Assembly: GCF_014127105.1 (NCBI RefSeq)
Contig: NZ_CP059902.1
Coordinates: 1,893,001 to 1,957,000, forward strand
From: Devosia sp. MC521
GTDB taxonomy: Bacteria > Pseudomonadota > Alphaproteobacteria > Rhizobiales > Devosiaceae
Direction of reading: 5' to 3'
Length of the DNA: 64,000 nucleotides
Shown: positions 9,104-17,767 of the stretch, one piece after another
Numbering within the stretch: the first letter of the stretch is position 1
How the letters are laid out: the number at the start of each line of letters is the position of its first letter
Notes under the pieces: generated by a model
What the model saw: only the letters and a program-made list of their open reading frames with translations
The model's database searches: none
Told to the model about the DNA's origin: nothing
Program-made: the position numbers and the translations under genes

Positions 9104-10162
9104 ATGTCCAAATCTGCAAAAAATGCGCTGCCACCGGCAACGCCACCTCTTGAGTTTGACGATCCTGCCGATCTTGGCGATGGCCCCAATCCCGTGGAAC
9201 GCCTGCTCAATGACGCAGAGCTCGACACGCTCAACCGCACAGCAGTGGGGCGTCCTCGCATGCTTTGGGGATCGGATACGGCTTTTGTCCGTCTCAGTCC
9301 TGAACCGGACCCGTCCGCATATAGCGGAAAGCGCAGCGATCGCGGGCCCGATTTTCGCGCCATCGAGATCGCCCGCGCGCTGAGTGACCCTCTGGCTCTC
9401 AAAGGCCCGGCAAAGGCTCACGCCATCGACGAGCTGGTCGCAACCGTCTTCGAGGCGGCTCCAAATTTTGCCCGGCCGCTCGAAGCGATCCGGCAGAGTG
9501 CGCAGTCCATGGTGCGCCGGGGCGCACCCCACTTCCAGTTCAAGCCGATCCTGATCGAAGCACCACCTGGGTGTGGCAAGACTACGATGGCGATGCGCCT
9601 GGCTGCGGCCAGTGGGCTGCCGGCGCTTTATCTCGACGCCACCGCCATGACCACCGGCACGCCGATCGTCAGTGCAGACAGCGTCTGGAGCCATGCCCGG
9701 CCTTCCGAAGTTGTGCAGTTCCTGGCGAACGAGCAGGTGGCCAATCCAATCATCATCGTCGACGAGTTCGACAAGCTGCAAAACCTCTCGGCGCACGCCC
9801 GGTCCGATGCCACCGAGATCATGCTGCCGCTTTTGCAGCGCGACACCGCGGCCGCGCACGTCGACCATTTCCTGCAATCCAGAGTCGATCTCAGCTTCAT
9901 CAACTGGATTCTGCTCTGCAATGACCTCAATCGCATCGCCAGGCCCGTCCGCGATCGCTGCACCGTCATTCGTCTCAATGCGCCGGACGTCGATGAGATT
10001 GCCGAAATCGCCCGGCGCGAAGTGCAGCGCCGCGGCCTGCCCGACGAGCTTGTCGCGCCGCTGATCCGCGCCGTCCGCACGGGCCGCCTCACCTCGCTTC
10101 GCAAACTCCACAAAGCCCTGGACCGCGCCGATGCGGCAGCGACCCGCCCTCTTCTCAACTGA
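9104..10162 (+). CDS. AAA+ ATPase, Lon-like ATPase domain without protease
   Basis: Cytoplasmic ATPase of 352 residues from the ATG at 9104; a longer in-frame start at 9032 exists but adds only low-complexity sequence. Walker A is APPGCGKT (about residues 153-160) and Walker B is IIIVDEFD (about 216-223). A sensor-1 segment WILLCNDLNRI and an arginine-finger-like RPVRDRC follow. The order and spacing resemble the AAA+ module of Lon proteases, but there is no Ser-Lys protease domain. The N-terminal about 130 residues are unlike anything I recognise. Thirty-three bases downstream, in the same direction, is a CoiA-like nuclease, so the two probably work together. I infer an ATP-driven partner to the nuclease, possibly in defence or element maintenance. 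Confidence 0.8.
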   Translation: MSKSAKNALPPATPPLEFDDPADLGDGPNPVERLLNDAELDTLNRTAVGRPRMLWGSDTAFVRLSPEPDPSAYSGKRSDRGPDFRAIEIARALSDPLALKGPAKAHAIDELVATVFEAAPNFARPLEAIRQSAQSMVRRGAPHFQFKPILIEAPPGCGKTTMAMRLAAASGLPALYLDATAMTTGTPIVSADSVWSHARPSEVVQFLANEQVANPIIIVDEFDKLQNLSAHARSDATEIMLPLLQRDTAAAHVDHFLQSRVDLSFINWILLCNDLNRIARPVRDRCTVIRLNAPDVDEIAEIARREVQRRGLPDELVAPLIRAVRTGRLTSLRKLHKALDRADAAATRPLLN

Positions 10163-10195
10163 TTTCTTGATAAAACGCAAAAAAGGACGCAGACC

Positions 10196-11590
10196 ATGAA
10201 CAAGACCATCCAGCTTCGCGCCATCGAAACCGTCACCGACACCACGATGCCTCCGGGCCAGCAGGTCCGTCTGGCCCGAAATATCCTCGATCCTCTGACA
10301 GAAGTTGGGCTTAGCGAACTCCGGGCCGATGTGCGCACGGCTTATGTCGCCGGTCATCCGCGCTTTCGGTGCCCCGGCTGCAACGAGCCTTTGTTTGTTG
10401 CCCAGAATCCGGCATCCGCGAACACCCCGCGTGACGGCCGGGGTGCGCACTTCAAGCATCATGCCAACGTGGATGCCCCACCCTGCCGGAAACGCACCGC
10501 TGCAAATCTGCACGACATCGGTGCAGTCAAGTTCCCCGGGCTGGGCGAAGGCGCTGACCATTCCAATCTCAAGCACATGCTAGCCTTCTGCTTGTCGCAG
10601 GATCCCAACGTCACGGACATTGAGGTCGAACGCCAGATCAGGGCGCTCGACGGCTCCTGGCGCCAGCCTGACGTGAGCTTCGTGCTCGACGGCCAGGCCG
10701 TGGCGGTCGACGTGCAACTGGCGGCCGCGTCCCTCGCGACCATTCTCGAGCGGGGCACCTTTTACGCGGCCAACAAAATCCGTCACATCTGGGTTACGGA
10801 TACCGCTGACCTCGACCGCCTGAGTCAGCTGGCCTTCCGCGACAGTTACCTCAATATGGGTGGCCGAATCTTTGCTCTCGACGCCGACGTCGTCGCCGCC
10901 TGCGTCGAGCAGAGCAGGTTCCAGCTCTGGGAACTGAGCATCATGCCCAGGCTTGCCCCGCCCCTGCCCCTGCACAACGTCTGGGAACGCGACGTGGTTG
11001 ACCAGGAGACCATCCTCATGGATCCGGCAGCGCGCAAGGCGGAAGGGCAAAAGCGCTATCGCCGGTCTTTGGCCAGCCAGGTCGGCCAGCATTTTGGCCC
11101 TCAGCGGGCATCCATGCGCGCGGCTCTTGCCGAGGGCAAGCCGCTCGAATGGATGCGGCCGGAATGGACAACGATCGCGCGTCAGATCAAGGGCCGAGAT
11201 ATCGACACCGCGATCACTCAGGGCGTTGGTGCGGTTCTGGCTTGGTTGTATGCGGCGGAAGCCTATGCATCCTGCGCCGAACCCACGGCACGCCCCGTGG
11301 CCCTCGCCGCAATGCATCAGGCGACCGCAACCGTGCTGACCATTCGTAACGCCAAGGACTGGGCGCCGCTGGTGGAAACCGTGTGCACGATGTCGCCTCC
11401 GGTTCAGGCTGCGCTTACCCCCGATCACCGCGACCAGCTCAACACGTTGCTCACGACCGCCGAGCCCACAACATCGGTCATTCGCAACCACGCCCAGATG
11501 CTATCGGTGCTGTTTCCCTGGGTCGCCTTCAAGCTGCTGGTCAAGGCGCCAAAGTTCGGCCCCTCGATCAACCGCCGCAACTCTCACTAA
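10196..11590 (+). CDS. CoiA-like PD-(D/E)XK nuclease-family protein
   Basis: Protein of 464 residues. An N-terminal zinc-binding-like segment contains CPGC (Cys 59 and 62), HFKHH (85-89) and Cys 97. This is followed by DHSNLKHMLA and a restriction-endonuclease-like core: DIEVERQI (Glu 143/145), RQPDVSF (Asp 159) and VAVDVQ (Asp 172, Gln 174). This order matches competence protein CoiA and related DUF6035-type proteins. The ExK motif is the variant DxQ. The C-terminal 200 residues are helical and unassigned. A strong AAGGA precedes the ATG, and it is the second gene of an operon with the AAA ATPase. A role in natural competence is doubtful, because the gene sits in an island near an integrase. 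Confidence 0.7.
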   Translation: MNKTIQLRAIETVTDTTMPPGQQVRLARNILDPLTEVGLSELRADVRTAYVAGHPRFRCPGCNEPLFVAQNPASANTPRDGRGAHFKHHANVDAPPCRKRTAANLHDIGAVKFPGLGEGADHSNLKHMLAFCLSQDPNVTDIEVERQIRALDGSWRQPDVSFVLDGQAVAVDVQLAAASLATILERGTFYAANKIRHIWVTDTADLDRLSQLAFRDSYLNMGGRIFALDADVVAACVEQSRFQLWELSIMPRLAPPLPLHNVWERDVVDQETILMDPAARKAEGQKRYRRSLASQVGQHFGPQRASMRAALAEGKPLEWMRPEWTTIARQIKGRDIDTAITQGVGAVLAWLYAAEAYASCAEPTARPVALAAMHQATATVLTIRNAKDWAPLVETVCTMSPPVQAALTPDHRDQLNTLLTTAEPTTSVIRNHAQMLSVLFPWVAFKLLVKAPKFGPSINRRNSH

Positions 11591-11601
11591 AAGAGAAGAG
11601 A

Positions 11602-11968
11602 AGCAGCCCGGGACATTCCGATGTCGCAGGCTGCTGGCATCTGTTTACTCCGCTCGACAAGCTCGGGGTAAACAGATGCCAAAGAGGCCGCCAAAGGCGG
11701 CCTTCTCCGGGACAATAAGAAAGAAAAGAGAAGAAAGAGAAAGGGGGCGCCCGCGCGCGTCCTTGAGAAAGAGGCATACCAGCACAGAGGTTGACGCCAG
11801 ATCAGGCCGCCTACCCTTCCCCCAACCAGCTCCATCGGAGCTGGTCTACGCCGAAGGCGATGAGCGGCCTGATCTGGGGTCAAGGCCAGCTCAAGGCTCC
11901 AGTTTCCAATGCATGCGCAGCATAGCGATAGCAGACCCCCTATCCCGTCCAAGCACTAGCTGGACGGG
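11602..11968. repeat. Cluster of five inverted repeats in a gene-free region
   Basis: (1) AGCAGCC 11602-11608 with GGCTGCT 11629-11635, enclosing GACAT/ATGTC. (2) Arms of 18 bases at 11635-11652 and 11664-11681 with one mismatch and an 11-base loop. (3) GGCCGCC 11686-11692 with GGCGGCC 11696-11702. (4) Outer arms of 20 bases at 11791-11810 and 11864-11883 with one mismatch, enclosing a perfect inner ACCAGCTCC (11825-11833) and GGAGCTGGT (11837-11845). (5) CCCGTCCA 11944-11951 with TGGACGGG 11961-11968. Such density is well beyond a single terminator. It could be a structured RNA or a DNA site used by the island. Confidence 0.75.
11686..11705 (+). terminator. Probable terminator of ATPase/nuclease operon
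   Basis: GGCCGCC-AAA-GGCGGCC followed by TTCT, about 95 bases after the stop of the CoiA-like gene. Stem of 7 GC-rich pairs with a 3-base loop; the T-tract is short, so efficiency is uncertain. Confidence 0.5.
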
Positions 11969-12296
11969 TCCATCCCTGCGGGCATTTGAAAGTGGAAGAG
12001 CTGGCCGTACTTCTGAGCGACACACGGTAAGGAAATACTCTTTCCAATCCAACGAGCAGAAAAAGACCATGTTATAACAAAGACTTCGCTTCAATTTGTG
12101 AAAAATCCACAAGGGCGAGAATCGCAAGTCTAAAATTGTGTCAGGAAGGCAATTTCTCGATGTTTCTACAGACTTTTCTGCAGGAGGGTCCTTGCTCGGG
12201 AAAAAAGAGCAAGTCCACCAGTGCATACCACCCTACAACTTCGCGACGTCGAGAAGACGAATTCTTTAACTACCTACCCCAAGGCAACTTGAAGCC
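11969..12296. other. Gene-poor region before the integrase module
   Basis: About 330 bases with AT-richer composition than its neighbours and no supported gene. It probably holds the promoter for the small DNA-binding protein and the integrase. Confidence 0.4.
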
Positions 12297-12569
12297 ATGG
12301 GGATCCGATTTCACGTTCAGCCCAGATGCGTGCCGCCGGCCAAGGCCGCGCACCGGATCGGCGTGACCGAGATGCGCTTTAAAGAGGTTTATGCAGAGCT
12401 ACTTAAGTACGGCTTTCCGCTGCCCGACCCTGTGACAGGCAACTTCGATTTGGATGCCATTGATCGCTACATCGCGAAGCGAAACCCAAAGCTAATGGGG
12501 GAACAAGACGACGGAGAAGCGATCACGGACGAGGCAGAAATGCTTCGACGAATTAAGAAGCTGAGATGA
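12297..12569 (+). CDS. Small DNA-binding protein upstream of integrase (excisionase-like)
   Basis: Protein of 90 residues. The segment TEMRFKEVYAELLKYGFPLP then DPVTGNFDLDAIDRYIAKRN looks like a short winged-helix/AlpA-type DNA-binding module, of the kind often encoded directly before tyrosine integrases in alphaproteobacterial elements. It ends 3 bases before the integrase start, so the two are translated together. An excisionase or recombination directionality role is inferred from position and size only. Confidence 0.65.
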   Translation: MGIRFHVQPRCVPPAKAAHRIGVTEMRFKEVYAELLKYGFPLPDPVTGNFDLDAIDRYIAKRNPKLMGEQDDGEAITDEAEMLRRIKKLR

Positions 12570-12572
12570 AGC

Positions 12573-13730
12573 ATGGGACGCGGCACGCCACGGCACTACA
12601 AGCTAAAACGAAATAATCGCGCGTTCTGGGAACCGACCGCGACTATGAAAGCGCATGGCTTTGTGTCGGTTCCTCTCGGCCCGCACGGACCGGACGCCTT
12701 TAGAACTGCTGAGGAGTGGAACCAGCGCTGGGATGATACCCGGACCGGCAAGCACCCATCGCCAGCTGCAAGTCGCGAACAGAATCTATCGCCGGAGCGG
12801 GCAGAAGAACTCACGGTCTATCCCTCCGGGAGCCTGGGCGAGGCATTCAAGGGTTTCCGCGGAACCGACGAATGGGCCAAAAAGGCTCCAAGAACACGCG
12901 AGGACTGGTGGCGTGCATGGAAGCAAATCAAGCCTGTCTTCGGCGATGTACGCCCCAGCCGTGTCACGCTTGTGACTATCAGCGCCTTTAGGTCCATGGT
13001 CGAGCGCAAAGTAAGCCTTCGAGAGGCTCATCGCGTAATCAAGATATGGCGTGCGCTATGGAAGGTTGCGGCCGCTATGGGCTACTGCGTCCGTGACGCT
13101 GATCCATCCATGGGCGTGCGTAACGACGCTGCAAAAGGCCGAAAGGAGACTTGGCAAGAGGGTGAGGCTGTTCGTCTGGCGAAGAGGGCATGGCGCATGG
13201 GCTTCTTTGGCCTTTCCGCCGTAATAGCTGCTGCCTGGGACACACAACTCAACCCTGGCGATATTCGTCTGCTGACAGCTTCTCAGCTAGCAACGGCTGG
13301 TCACGGAGAACTCTTCTTCACTGAGCGTGGGAAGACCGGCAAGCCCGTTGGAGGAGCTTTGAGCATCCGGTCAGTCTTCGTGCTTCAGTCATACCTAACC
13401 CAGCTAGGCGTGGAGCTCCACGGCGATGCGCCGGTCTTTCGGAATCGTTCGGGCCAGCCCTATAGCAAAGACACGTTGGGTGATGATTTCCGCGATGTTC
13501 GCCGCGCTGAATTTGGAAAAGAAGAACGTCGAACGCTTGGCCACGACTTCCGGCGCTCAGGAGCTGGCGAGGCCATTGTCGGTGGCGGAACAGCCGAGGC
13601 TCTGTCCCACGCTATGGGGAACACGCTGAGCGCATCTAACACGCTGTTCGCTACGTACGTTCCAGTAAACGCAGAGACGATCCGTTCCGTCTCCGGGGCC
13701 CGCAGGCGCGGCAGGGCCAAACTGCGGTAA
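12573..13730 (+). CDS. Tyrosine recombinase / phage-type integrase
   Basis: Integrase of 385 residues. The N-terminal core-binding domain covers about residues 85-190. The C-terminal catalytic domain carries LGHDFRRSGA (HxxR), LSHAMGN (second His) and the nucleophile in LFATYVP. The first catalytic Arg is less clear; the usual ARxSE-like motif reads AWDTQLNPGDIRLL, where the expected Arg is not obvious. The gene runs toward a tRNA-Asp whose 3' end is 108 bases downstream, the classical arrangement for an element integrated into a tRNA 3' end. Full length and open. Confidence 0.85.
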   Translation: MGRGTPRHYKLKRNNRAFWEPTATMKAHGFVSVPLGPHGPDAFRTAEEWNQRWDDTRTGKHPSPAASREQNLSPERAEELTVYPSGSLGEAFKGFRGTDEWAKKAPRTREDWWRAWKQIKPVFGDVRPSRVTLVTISAFRSMVERKVSLREAHRVIKIWRALWKVAAAMGYCVRDADPSMGVRNDAAKGRKETWQEGEAVRLAKRAWRMGFFGLSAVIAAAWDTQLNPGDIRLLTASQLATAGHGELFFTERGKTGKPVGGALSIRSVFVLQSYLTQLGVELHGDAPVFRNRSGQPYSKDTLGDDFRDVRRAEFGKEERRTLGHDFRRSGAGEAIVGGGTAEALSHAMGNTLSASNTLFATYVPVNAETIRSVSGARRRGRAKLR

Positions 13731-13746
13731 GGAACGGACCACGATC

Positions 13747-13784
13747 AAAAGTGGGAACACGTCAGACGAAAAAGTGGGAACACG
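13747..13784. repeat. Two 15-bp direct repeats between integrase and tRNA-Asp
   Basis: AAAAGTGGGAACACG occurs at 13747-13761 and again, exactly, at 13770-13784, 23 bases apart. Position between integrase stop and tRNA 3' end makes arm-type integrase binding sites of the attachment region the simplest reading (inference). Confidence 0.6.
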
Positions 13785-13838
13785 CTGCAGTCGCTAAAGG
13801 CGACAGTCAAAAAACGCAACGATTTCTATGAGAAAAAG

Positions 13839-13915
<77 letters not shown>

Positions 13916-14261
13916 AGCGCTTGGAGAACATCAGTTCCGCGCAACGTGGGCTCTGTATAGGGGGGTGATTTGCCCCTGTAAAGCGGGCCCAAGAAAATTC
14001 TCAAAGCTTTTCAACATCTGTGGCGCCGATGGGCATATCGTGGGCACTTGGCTGGCACTTTTGGGCGCCGTGAACGGCTTGGCCGAGGCCTTCTCGATGG
14101 CAGCGCCCGGCAGGAAACAAAAATGGCGCCGTCCGGTGGAGACGCCACACATTTTCTATGCAGCATCGGAATCGCTGAACGTGAATCAGATCACCGCCCT
14201 GCCCGTTGCGACGAGAATGACGCTGACAAGATTCTAGAACCGAGTTGAGCAGAGACCAAAA

Positions 14262-14290
14262 AACAAAAAACCGCCGAGGCGGTTTTGTTT
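14262..14290 (-). terminator. Rho-independent terminator after tRNA-Val genes
   Basis: Hairpin AACCGCC-TCG-GGCGGTT on the minus strand followed by a T-rich run, 21 bases after the proximal tRNA-Val. A-rich flanks on the other side could let it act in both directions. Confidence 0.75.
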
Positions 14291-14310
14291 GGTCGTTCAG
14301 GAGAAGTGAA

Positions 14311-14386
14311 TGGTGGGCGATGACGGACTCGAACCGCCGACATTCTCGGTGTAAACGAGACGCTCTACCAACTGAGCTAATCGCCC
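14311..14386 (-). tRNA. tRNA-Val (TAC), copy 1
   Basis: Complete cloverleaf on the minus strand: acceptor GGGCGAT/ATCGCCC, anticodon loop TTTACAC (anticodon TAC), T-arm GGCGG TTCGAGT CCGTC, and encoded CCA. Identical to the copy at 14488-14563 and probably transcribed after it. Confidence 0.97.
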
Positions 14387-14487
14387 GTGCCATTATCACG
14401 GAGTGCTTTTTCTAACGCTGACTTGGTGGTCAGAGCACTGGCACCAAGTAAAGAAGACCACTCTTCTTCGCCGCTGGTGAGCGGCAA

Positions 14488-14563
14488 TGGTGGGCGATGA
14501 CGGACTCGAACCGCCGACATTCTCGGTGTAAACGAGACGCTCTACCAACTGAGCTAATCGCCC
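14488..14563 (-). tRNA. tRNA-Val (TAC), copy 2
   Basis: Same sequence as copy 1, including anticodon TAC and encoded CCA. Confidence 0.97.
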
Positions 14564-14710
14564 GTGCCATTATCACGGAGTGCCTTTTCTAACGCTGACT
14601 TGGTGGTCAGAGCACTGGCGCCGCTTGCAGAACCGTTGTTCTTCAGCGACGAGCCACTGAATATGCGGACACGGGTTTCAGGTCAACACCCGAAAAAGTT
14701 CTCCACATAA

Positions 14711-14741
14711 CAAAAAGGCCCCGGCTGTGAAGCGCGGGGCC
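14711..14741 (-). terminator. Terminator of HU gene
   Basis: Minus-strand hairpin GGCCCCG ... CGGGGCC (14741-14717) followed by TTTTTG, about 25 bases after the HU stop codon. Classic Rho-independent form. Confidence 0.85.
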
Positions 14742-14765
14742 AAATGCCGAGAGGCGAAGTCGCAA

Positions 14766-15041
14766 TCAAGCGTTGATCGCGTCCTTCAGGCCCTTACCGG
14801 GCTTGAACTTGGCCTGGTTCGAGGCCGGAATCTGAATTTCAGCACCCGTTGCAGGGTTACGGCCGGTCGAAGCCTTACGCTGCGAAACGGCAAAGGTGCC
14901 GAAACCAACCAGACGAACTTCGTCGCCGGCCTTCAGGGCTTCGGTGATAGCTTCGAACACTGCGTCAACCGCTTCGGCGGCCTGTGCCTTGGTGATCGTT
15001 GCCTTGTCGGCGACAACGCCAACCAGATCGTTTTTGTTCAT
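14766..15041 (-). CDS. hup: HU-family DNA-binding protein
   Basis: Histone-like nucleoid protein of 91 residues. It starts MNKNDLVGVVADKATITKAQ and carries the DNA-binding beta-arm signature GFGTFAVSQRKASTGRNP with ATGAEI behind it. Length and sequence are fully typical. A good GAGGAA ribosome site lies 7 bases before the ATG and a strong terminator follows. HU dimers bend and compact DNA and assist site-specific recombination, replication and transcription. Confidence 0.97.
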   Translation of the reverse strand: MNKNDLVGVVADKATITKAQAAEAVDAVFEAITEALKAGDEVRLVGFGTFAVSQRKASTGRNPATGAEIQIPASNQAKFKPGKGLKDAINA

Positions 15042-15503
15042 AGCGTTTCCTCACAGTGAATGCTCGCCGCCACAAGCGGCTCTTGATGCCTGATAGCTAG
15101 TCGCGATCACTCGCAAATCCAGACTATCCGGCCGATCAGTGCCCCGACGGTAGTAGCAGTTAATGGACCGGAAATATGGCTCTCGCAAGCCCCATAACCC
15201 CGAAAAGCCCGGTTTCCGGGGGAATATGGTCCCATTTCCACGCCGACATCGGTTTTGACCGACTTGCTCGCACCAAATGAATTCGCAGAATTACCAAGGA
15301 GATAGGATGCATGGAACGCAGTCCATCCGAGCGACGATTGCCAGTCATGCAGTCAAAAGCAGCCTCGATTTTACGGGCAATTTTTGAAAACAAAATCCAT
15401 TGAGTCCCTTGGATTTTGGCAGTTTTCGCAGACTCAGCAACACTATTGGAGCAAGGCCAAGACGAGGCCGATGATTCTTGGATTTGAGCCCTATTCCAAA
15501 GCC
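15042..15503. other. Intergenic region upstream of HU gene
   Basis: About 460 bases between the HU start and the MFS exporter stop. It holds the HU promoter and leader. A 115-codon minus-strand frame inside it (15160-15507) has no recognisable protein character, so I do not call it. Confidence 0.45.
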
Positions 15504-16700
15504 TCAACTGCCGTCTTGGTGCTCGATAGGCTTACTCTTGATTGTCAGCATCAGCGGCAAGGCTGCGAGATAGATCACCATGGCAACCAGCCAGATTCCG
15601 CCCGGCCAAGTTCCACGGATGGAATGATAGATATTGCTGAACAGCAATGGCCCAAAGACCGCCGCCAAGCTGACCACGCTCGCCAACACGCCCTGGAGCT
15701 GTCCTTGGAGTTCAGAGCTGACTTGGCGGGTTGTCAGAGACTGTAGCGCGGGCATGCCAATGCCACCCAGTGCAAAGATCGGCGCCATAATAAAGAGGGC
15801 CGCTCCATGGGTGGCAAAAGCGAGAGTGAGCATCGCGCCAATTTCAAACGCCATGCCGACAACCAAGGCCCAGCGCTCGCCGAGCTTGGCGACTGCGGGA
15901 CCGGTGACGAAGGCCTGCGCCAAGGCGTGGAAGAGCCCGAATGCCCCAAGGGACAGACCAATCAGCATGCCGTTAAACGCGTAGACGTCTTCAGAGAAGA
16001 TGGCCCAGGTTGAGCCATAGACCGTGCCGACCAGATTCATAATCAGATAGATGGCGATCAGGGGCAGCAGGGCTTTGAAAGCAAAGGCCCATGCCAATGG
16101 CTTGAACGGATTGAGCGTATCCAAGGTAAAGCGCGTATCACGCTGGCCTTTGCGCGACTCGGGCAGGACGAAGAGTGCCATCGCGAAATTGACAGTGTTG
16201 AGCAGCGCTGCCAGCAAAAACGGCGAGCGCAGCCAGATATCGCCTAGGATGCCGCCAACCACAGGTCCGATGATAAACCCGATGCCGAACATAGCATGGA
16301 ACAGACCAAAGCGCCTAGCGCGCTCCTCTTCGGTGGAAATGTCGGTGATATAGGCTGTGGCCACGGCCATGTTTGCGCTGGTGATCCCAGCGATGGCGCG
16401 ACCGAGCACGAGCAACCACAGCTCTGGTGCAAAGGCCATCACCACATAATCAATCGCCGCGCCAGCAAGCGAGATCAGCAGCACCGGACGGCGCCCAAAT
16501 CTATCACTCAGCACGCCCAAAATCGGTGAGAACAAGAACTGGCACGCTGAGTAAAGCGCCAGCATTACGCCCAATATTGTTGAGATATCAGAAGTATGCC
16601 CAACTTCACGCAGCAACGCTGGGAGAATGGGAAAGATGAGCCCAATCCCAATGGCGTCCAGCATGACTGTTAGCAAGATAACGAGAAGCGCTTTGTTCAT
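15504..16700 (-). CDS. TCR/Tet-family MFS efflux transporter
   Basis: Inner-membrane protein of 398 residues with 12 predicted membrane segments. MFS motif A is present as GVLSDRFGRRPVLL between segments 2 and 3, and the N-terminus LLTVMLDAIGIGLIFPILPA is typical of TetA-type drug/H+ antiporters. No TetR-type repressor is adjacent, so tetracycline resistance cannot be assumed; many chromosomal members export other compounds. It is followed on the same strand, after a gap, by no obvious partner. Confidence 0.88.
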   Translation of the reverse strand: MNKALLVILLTVMLDAIGIGLIFPILPALLREVGHTSDISTILGVMLALYSACQFLFSPILGVLSDRFGRRPVLLISLAGAAIDYVVMAFAPELWLLVLGRAIAGITSANMAVATAYITDISTEEERARRFGLFHAMFGIGFIIGPVVGGILGDIWLRSPFLLAALLNTVNFAMALFVLPESRKGQRDTRFTLDTLNPFKPLAWAFAFKALLPLIAIYLIMNLVGTVYGSTWAIFSEDVYAFNGMLIGLSLGAFGLFHALAQAFVTGPAVAKLGERWALVVGMAFEIGAMLTLAFATHGAALFIMAPIFALGGIGMPALQSLTTRQVSSELQGQLQGVLASVVSLAAVFGPLLFSNIYHSIRGTWPGGIWLVAMVIYLAALPLMLTIKSKPIEHQDGS

Positions 16701-16799
16701 CAGAAAGCTCCAGCTCTAGCGTCACCACTCAAACTGGAGTTAATGCAGCGCCAGATTTCTATGAGCTTCACAATTTCTGATCAAGCGGCTCCGCGCCCC

Positions 16800-17681
16800 T
16801 CAACTCTTCACTTTCTCAGCCAGGGCCTGAACCACATTGGGGATGAACCCCGGGAGATCTTCGCTGATCATGCCGGTGCCGCCAAAGGCACTTCCCGCAG
16901 CGCCGTGAATCCATGCGCCCGCGGCGGCGGCATCGAACCCGTTCATGCCTTGCGCCATCAGGCCCGCTATGATGCCAGCCAAAACATCACCTGAGCCCGC
17001 TGTCCCCAGCCACGCAGGCGCGTTGTCGTTGACGACGATTTTGCCATCGGGCTCGGCGATGAATGTGTTTGCGCCTTTCAGCACCACAACCGCACCCGAG
17101 ACGCACGCTGCCTGATGTGCGCGCATGGCCTTGGACGCATCTTTCGCGTCAAACAGCCGTGCGAACTCTCCTTCATGCGGCGTCATAACGACATGCCCAG
17201 ACGGTCTTGCCTTTATGGCTGCAAACAGAGTGTCGGGGTCTGATGCGAAAACGGTCAGCGCATCGGCATCCAGAACGATATTGGCCTTGGATTTTAAGCC
17301 CGCCAACACCCGCTCCCGAGTACCCTCGCCTACCCCAGCTGCCGGCCCAATCACCAAGGCGTTGATCCGCTCGTCTGCGAGCACCGTGGCAAAGTCTGCG
17401 GGAGTTTCAGCGACGTGCAACATAATTGCCGTGACATGGGCGGCGTGCACCCTCAGTGCCGCTTCGCTGCCGACCAATGTGACCAAGCCCGCCCCGGCGC
17501 GGAATGCACCATAGGCTGAAAGGCGCGAGGCTCCTGTTTGCAGTGGACTGCCGCTGAGGACGAGGACATGCCCACGGGTAAACTTGTGACCCTCTGAATC
17601 AATCTGCGGCAGTTGCCACAACGCCGGACTGTTCTGAACGGACTGAACATCAGCAGCGACGGAAGGCATAGAGTGTGCCAA
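16800..17681 (-). CDS. nnrD: ADP-dependent NAD(P)H-hydrate dehydratase
   Basis: Ribokinase-like repair enzyme of 293 residues that removes water from damaged (S)-NAD(P)HX using ADP. Family motifs: [13 protein letters not shown] at the N-terminus, [21 protein letters not shown] and the nucleotide site [16 protein letters not shown]. Only the dehydratase half is present. The epimerase half (NnrE), fused at the N-terminus in many bacteria, is missing, so the epimerase must be elsewhere or the gene was shortened at its 5' end. The start is plausible and the catalytic half looks intact. Confidence 0.88.
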   Translation of the reverse strand: MAHSMPSVAADVQSVQNSPALWQLPQIDSEGHKFTRGHVLVLSGSPLQTGASRLSAYGAFRAGAGLVTLVGSEAALRVHAAHVTAIMLHVAETPADFATVLADERINALVIGPAAGVGEGTRERVLAGLKSKANIVLDADALTVFASDPDTLFAAIKARPSGHVVMTPHEGEFARLFDAKDASKAMRAHQAACVSGAVVVLKGANTFIAEPDGKIVVNDNAPAWLGTAGSGDVLAGIIAGLMAQGMNGFDAAAAGAWIHGAAGSAFGGTGMISEDLPGFIPNVVQALAEKVKS

Positions 17682-17767
17682 GTGCGTTCTTCCCTATCAT
17701 GCGGTCTGGTGCGTCGTGATGAGCACGGAACCCTACCAGCTTGGCAGTTTTACGCGGTCCTGTCCGT

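Larger units (their letters stand above)
14310..14622. repeat. Tandem duplication of tRNA-Val with its upstream sequence
   Basis: A 136-base unit at 14310-14445 recurs at 14487-14622, offset 177, with only a couple of differences. It contains the tRNA plus about 60 bases on its 5' side, so each copy may keep its own leader. This indicates a recent local duplication. Confidence 0.9.

Noticed and set aside
8984-10576. Very long minus-strand frame opposite the AAA/CoiA genes
   Set aside because: High-GC antisense shadow; the plus strand has clear Walker and nuclease motifs.
11602-11968. CRISPR array
   Set aside because: The repeats are inverted and all different; there is no series of equal repeats with spacers.
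11676-12077. Plus-strand frame of 133 codons in the hairpin region
   Set aside because: Covers the inverted repeats, is Arg/Ser-rich and shows no protein signature; the structure explains the region better.
12136-12366. Plus-strand frame of 76 codons before the excisionase-like gene
   Set aside because: Overlaps the better-supported gene at 12297 in another frame and has no motif.
14001-14399. Minus-strand frame of 132 codons over tRNA-Val
   Set aside because: It runs through a tRNA gene and a terminator, so it is a shadow of RNA genes.
15160-15507. Minus-strand frame of 115 codons between HU and the MFS gene
   Set aside because: No ribosome site, odd residue use and no match to a known family; likely chance.
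15504-16700. Tetracycline-resistance determinant
   Set aside because: The protein is in the Tet family, but no TetR regulator is nearby and many homologues export other compounds.
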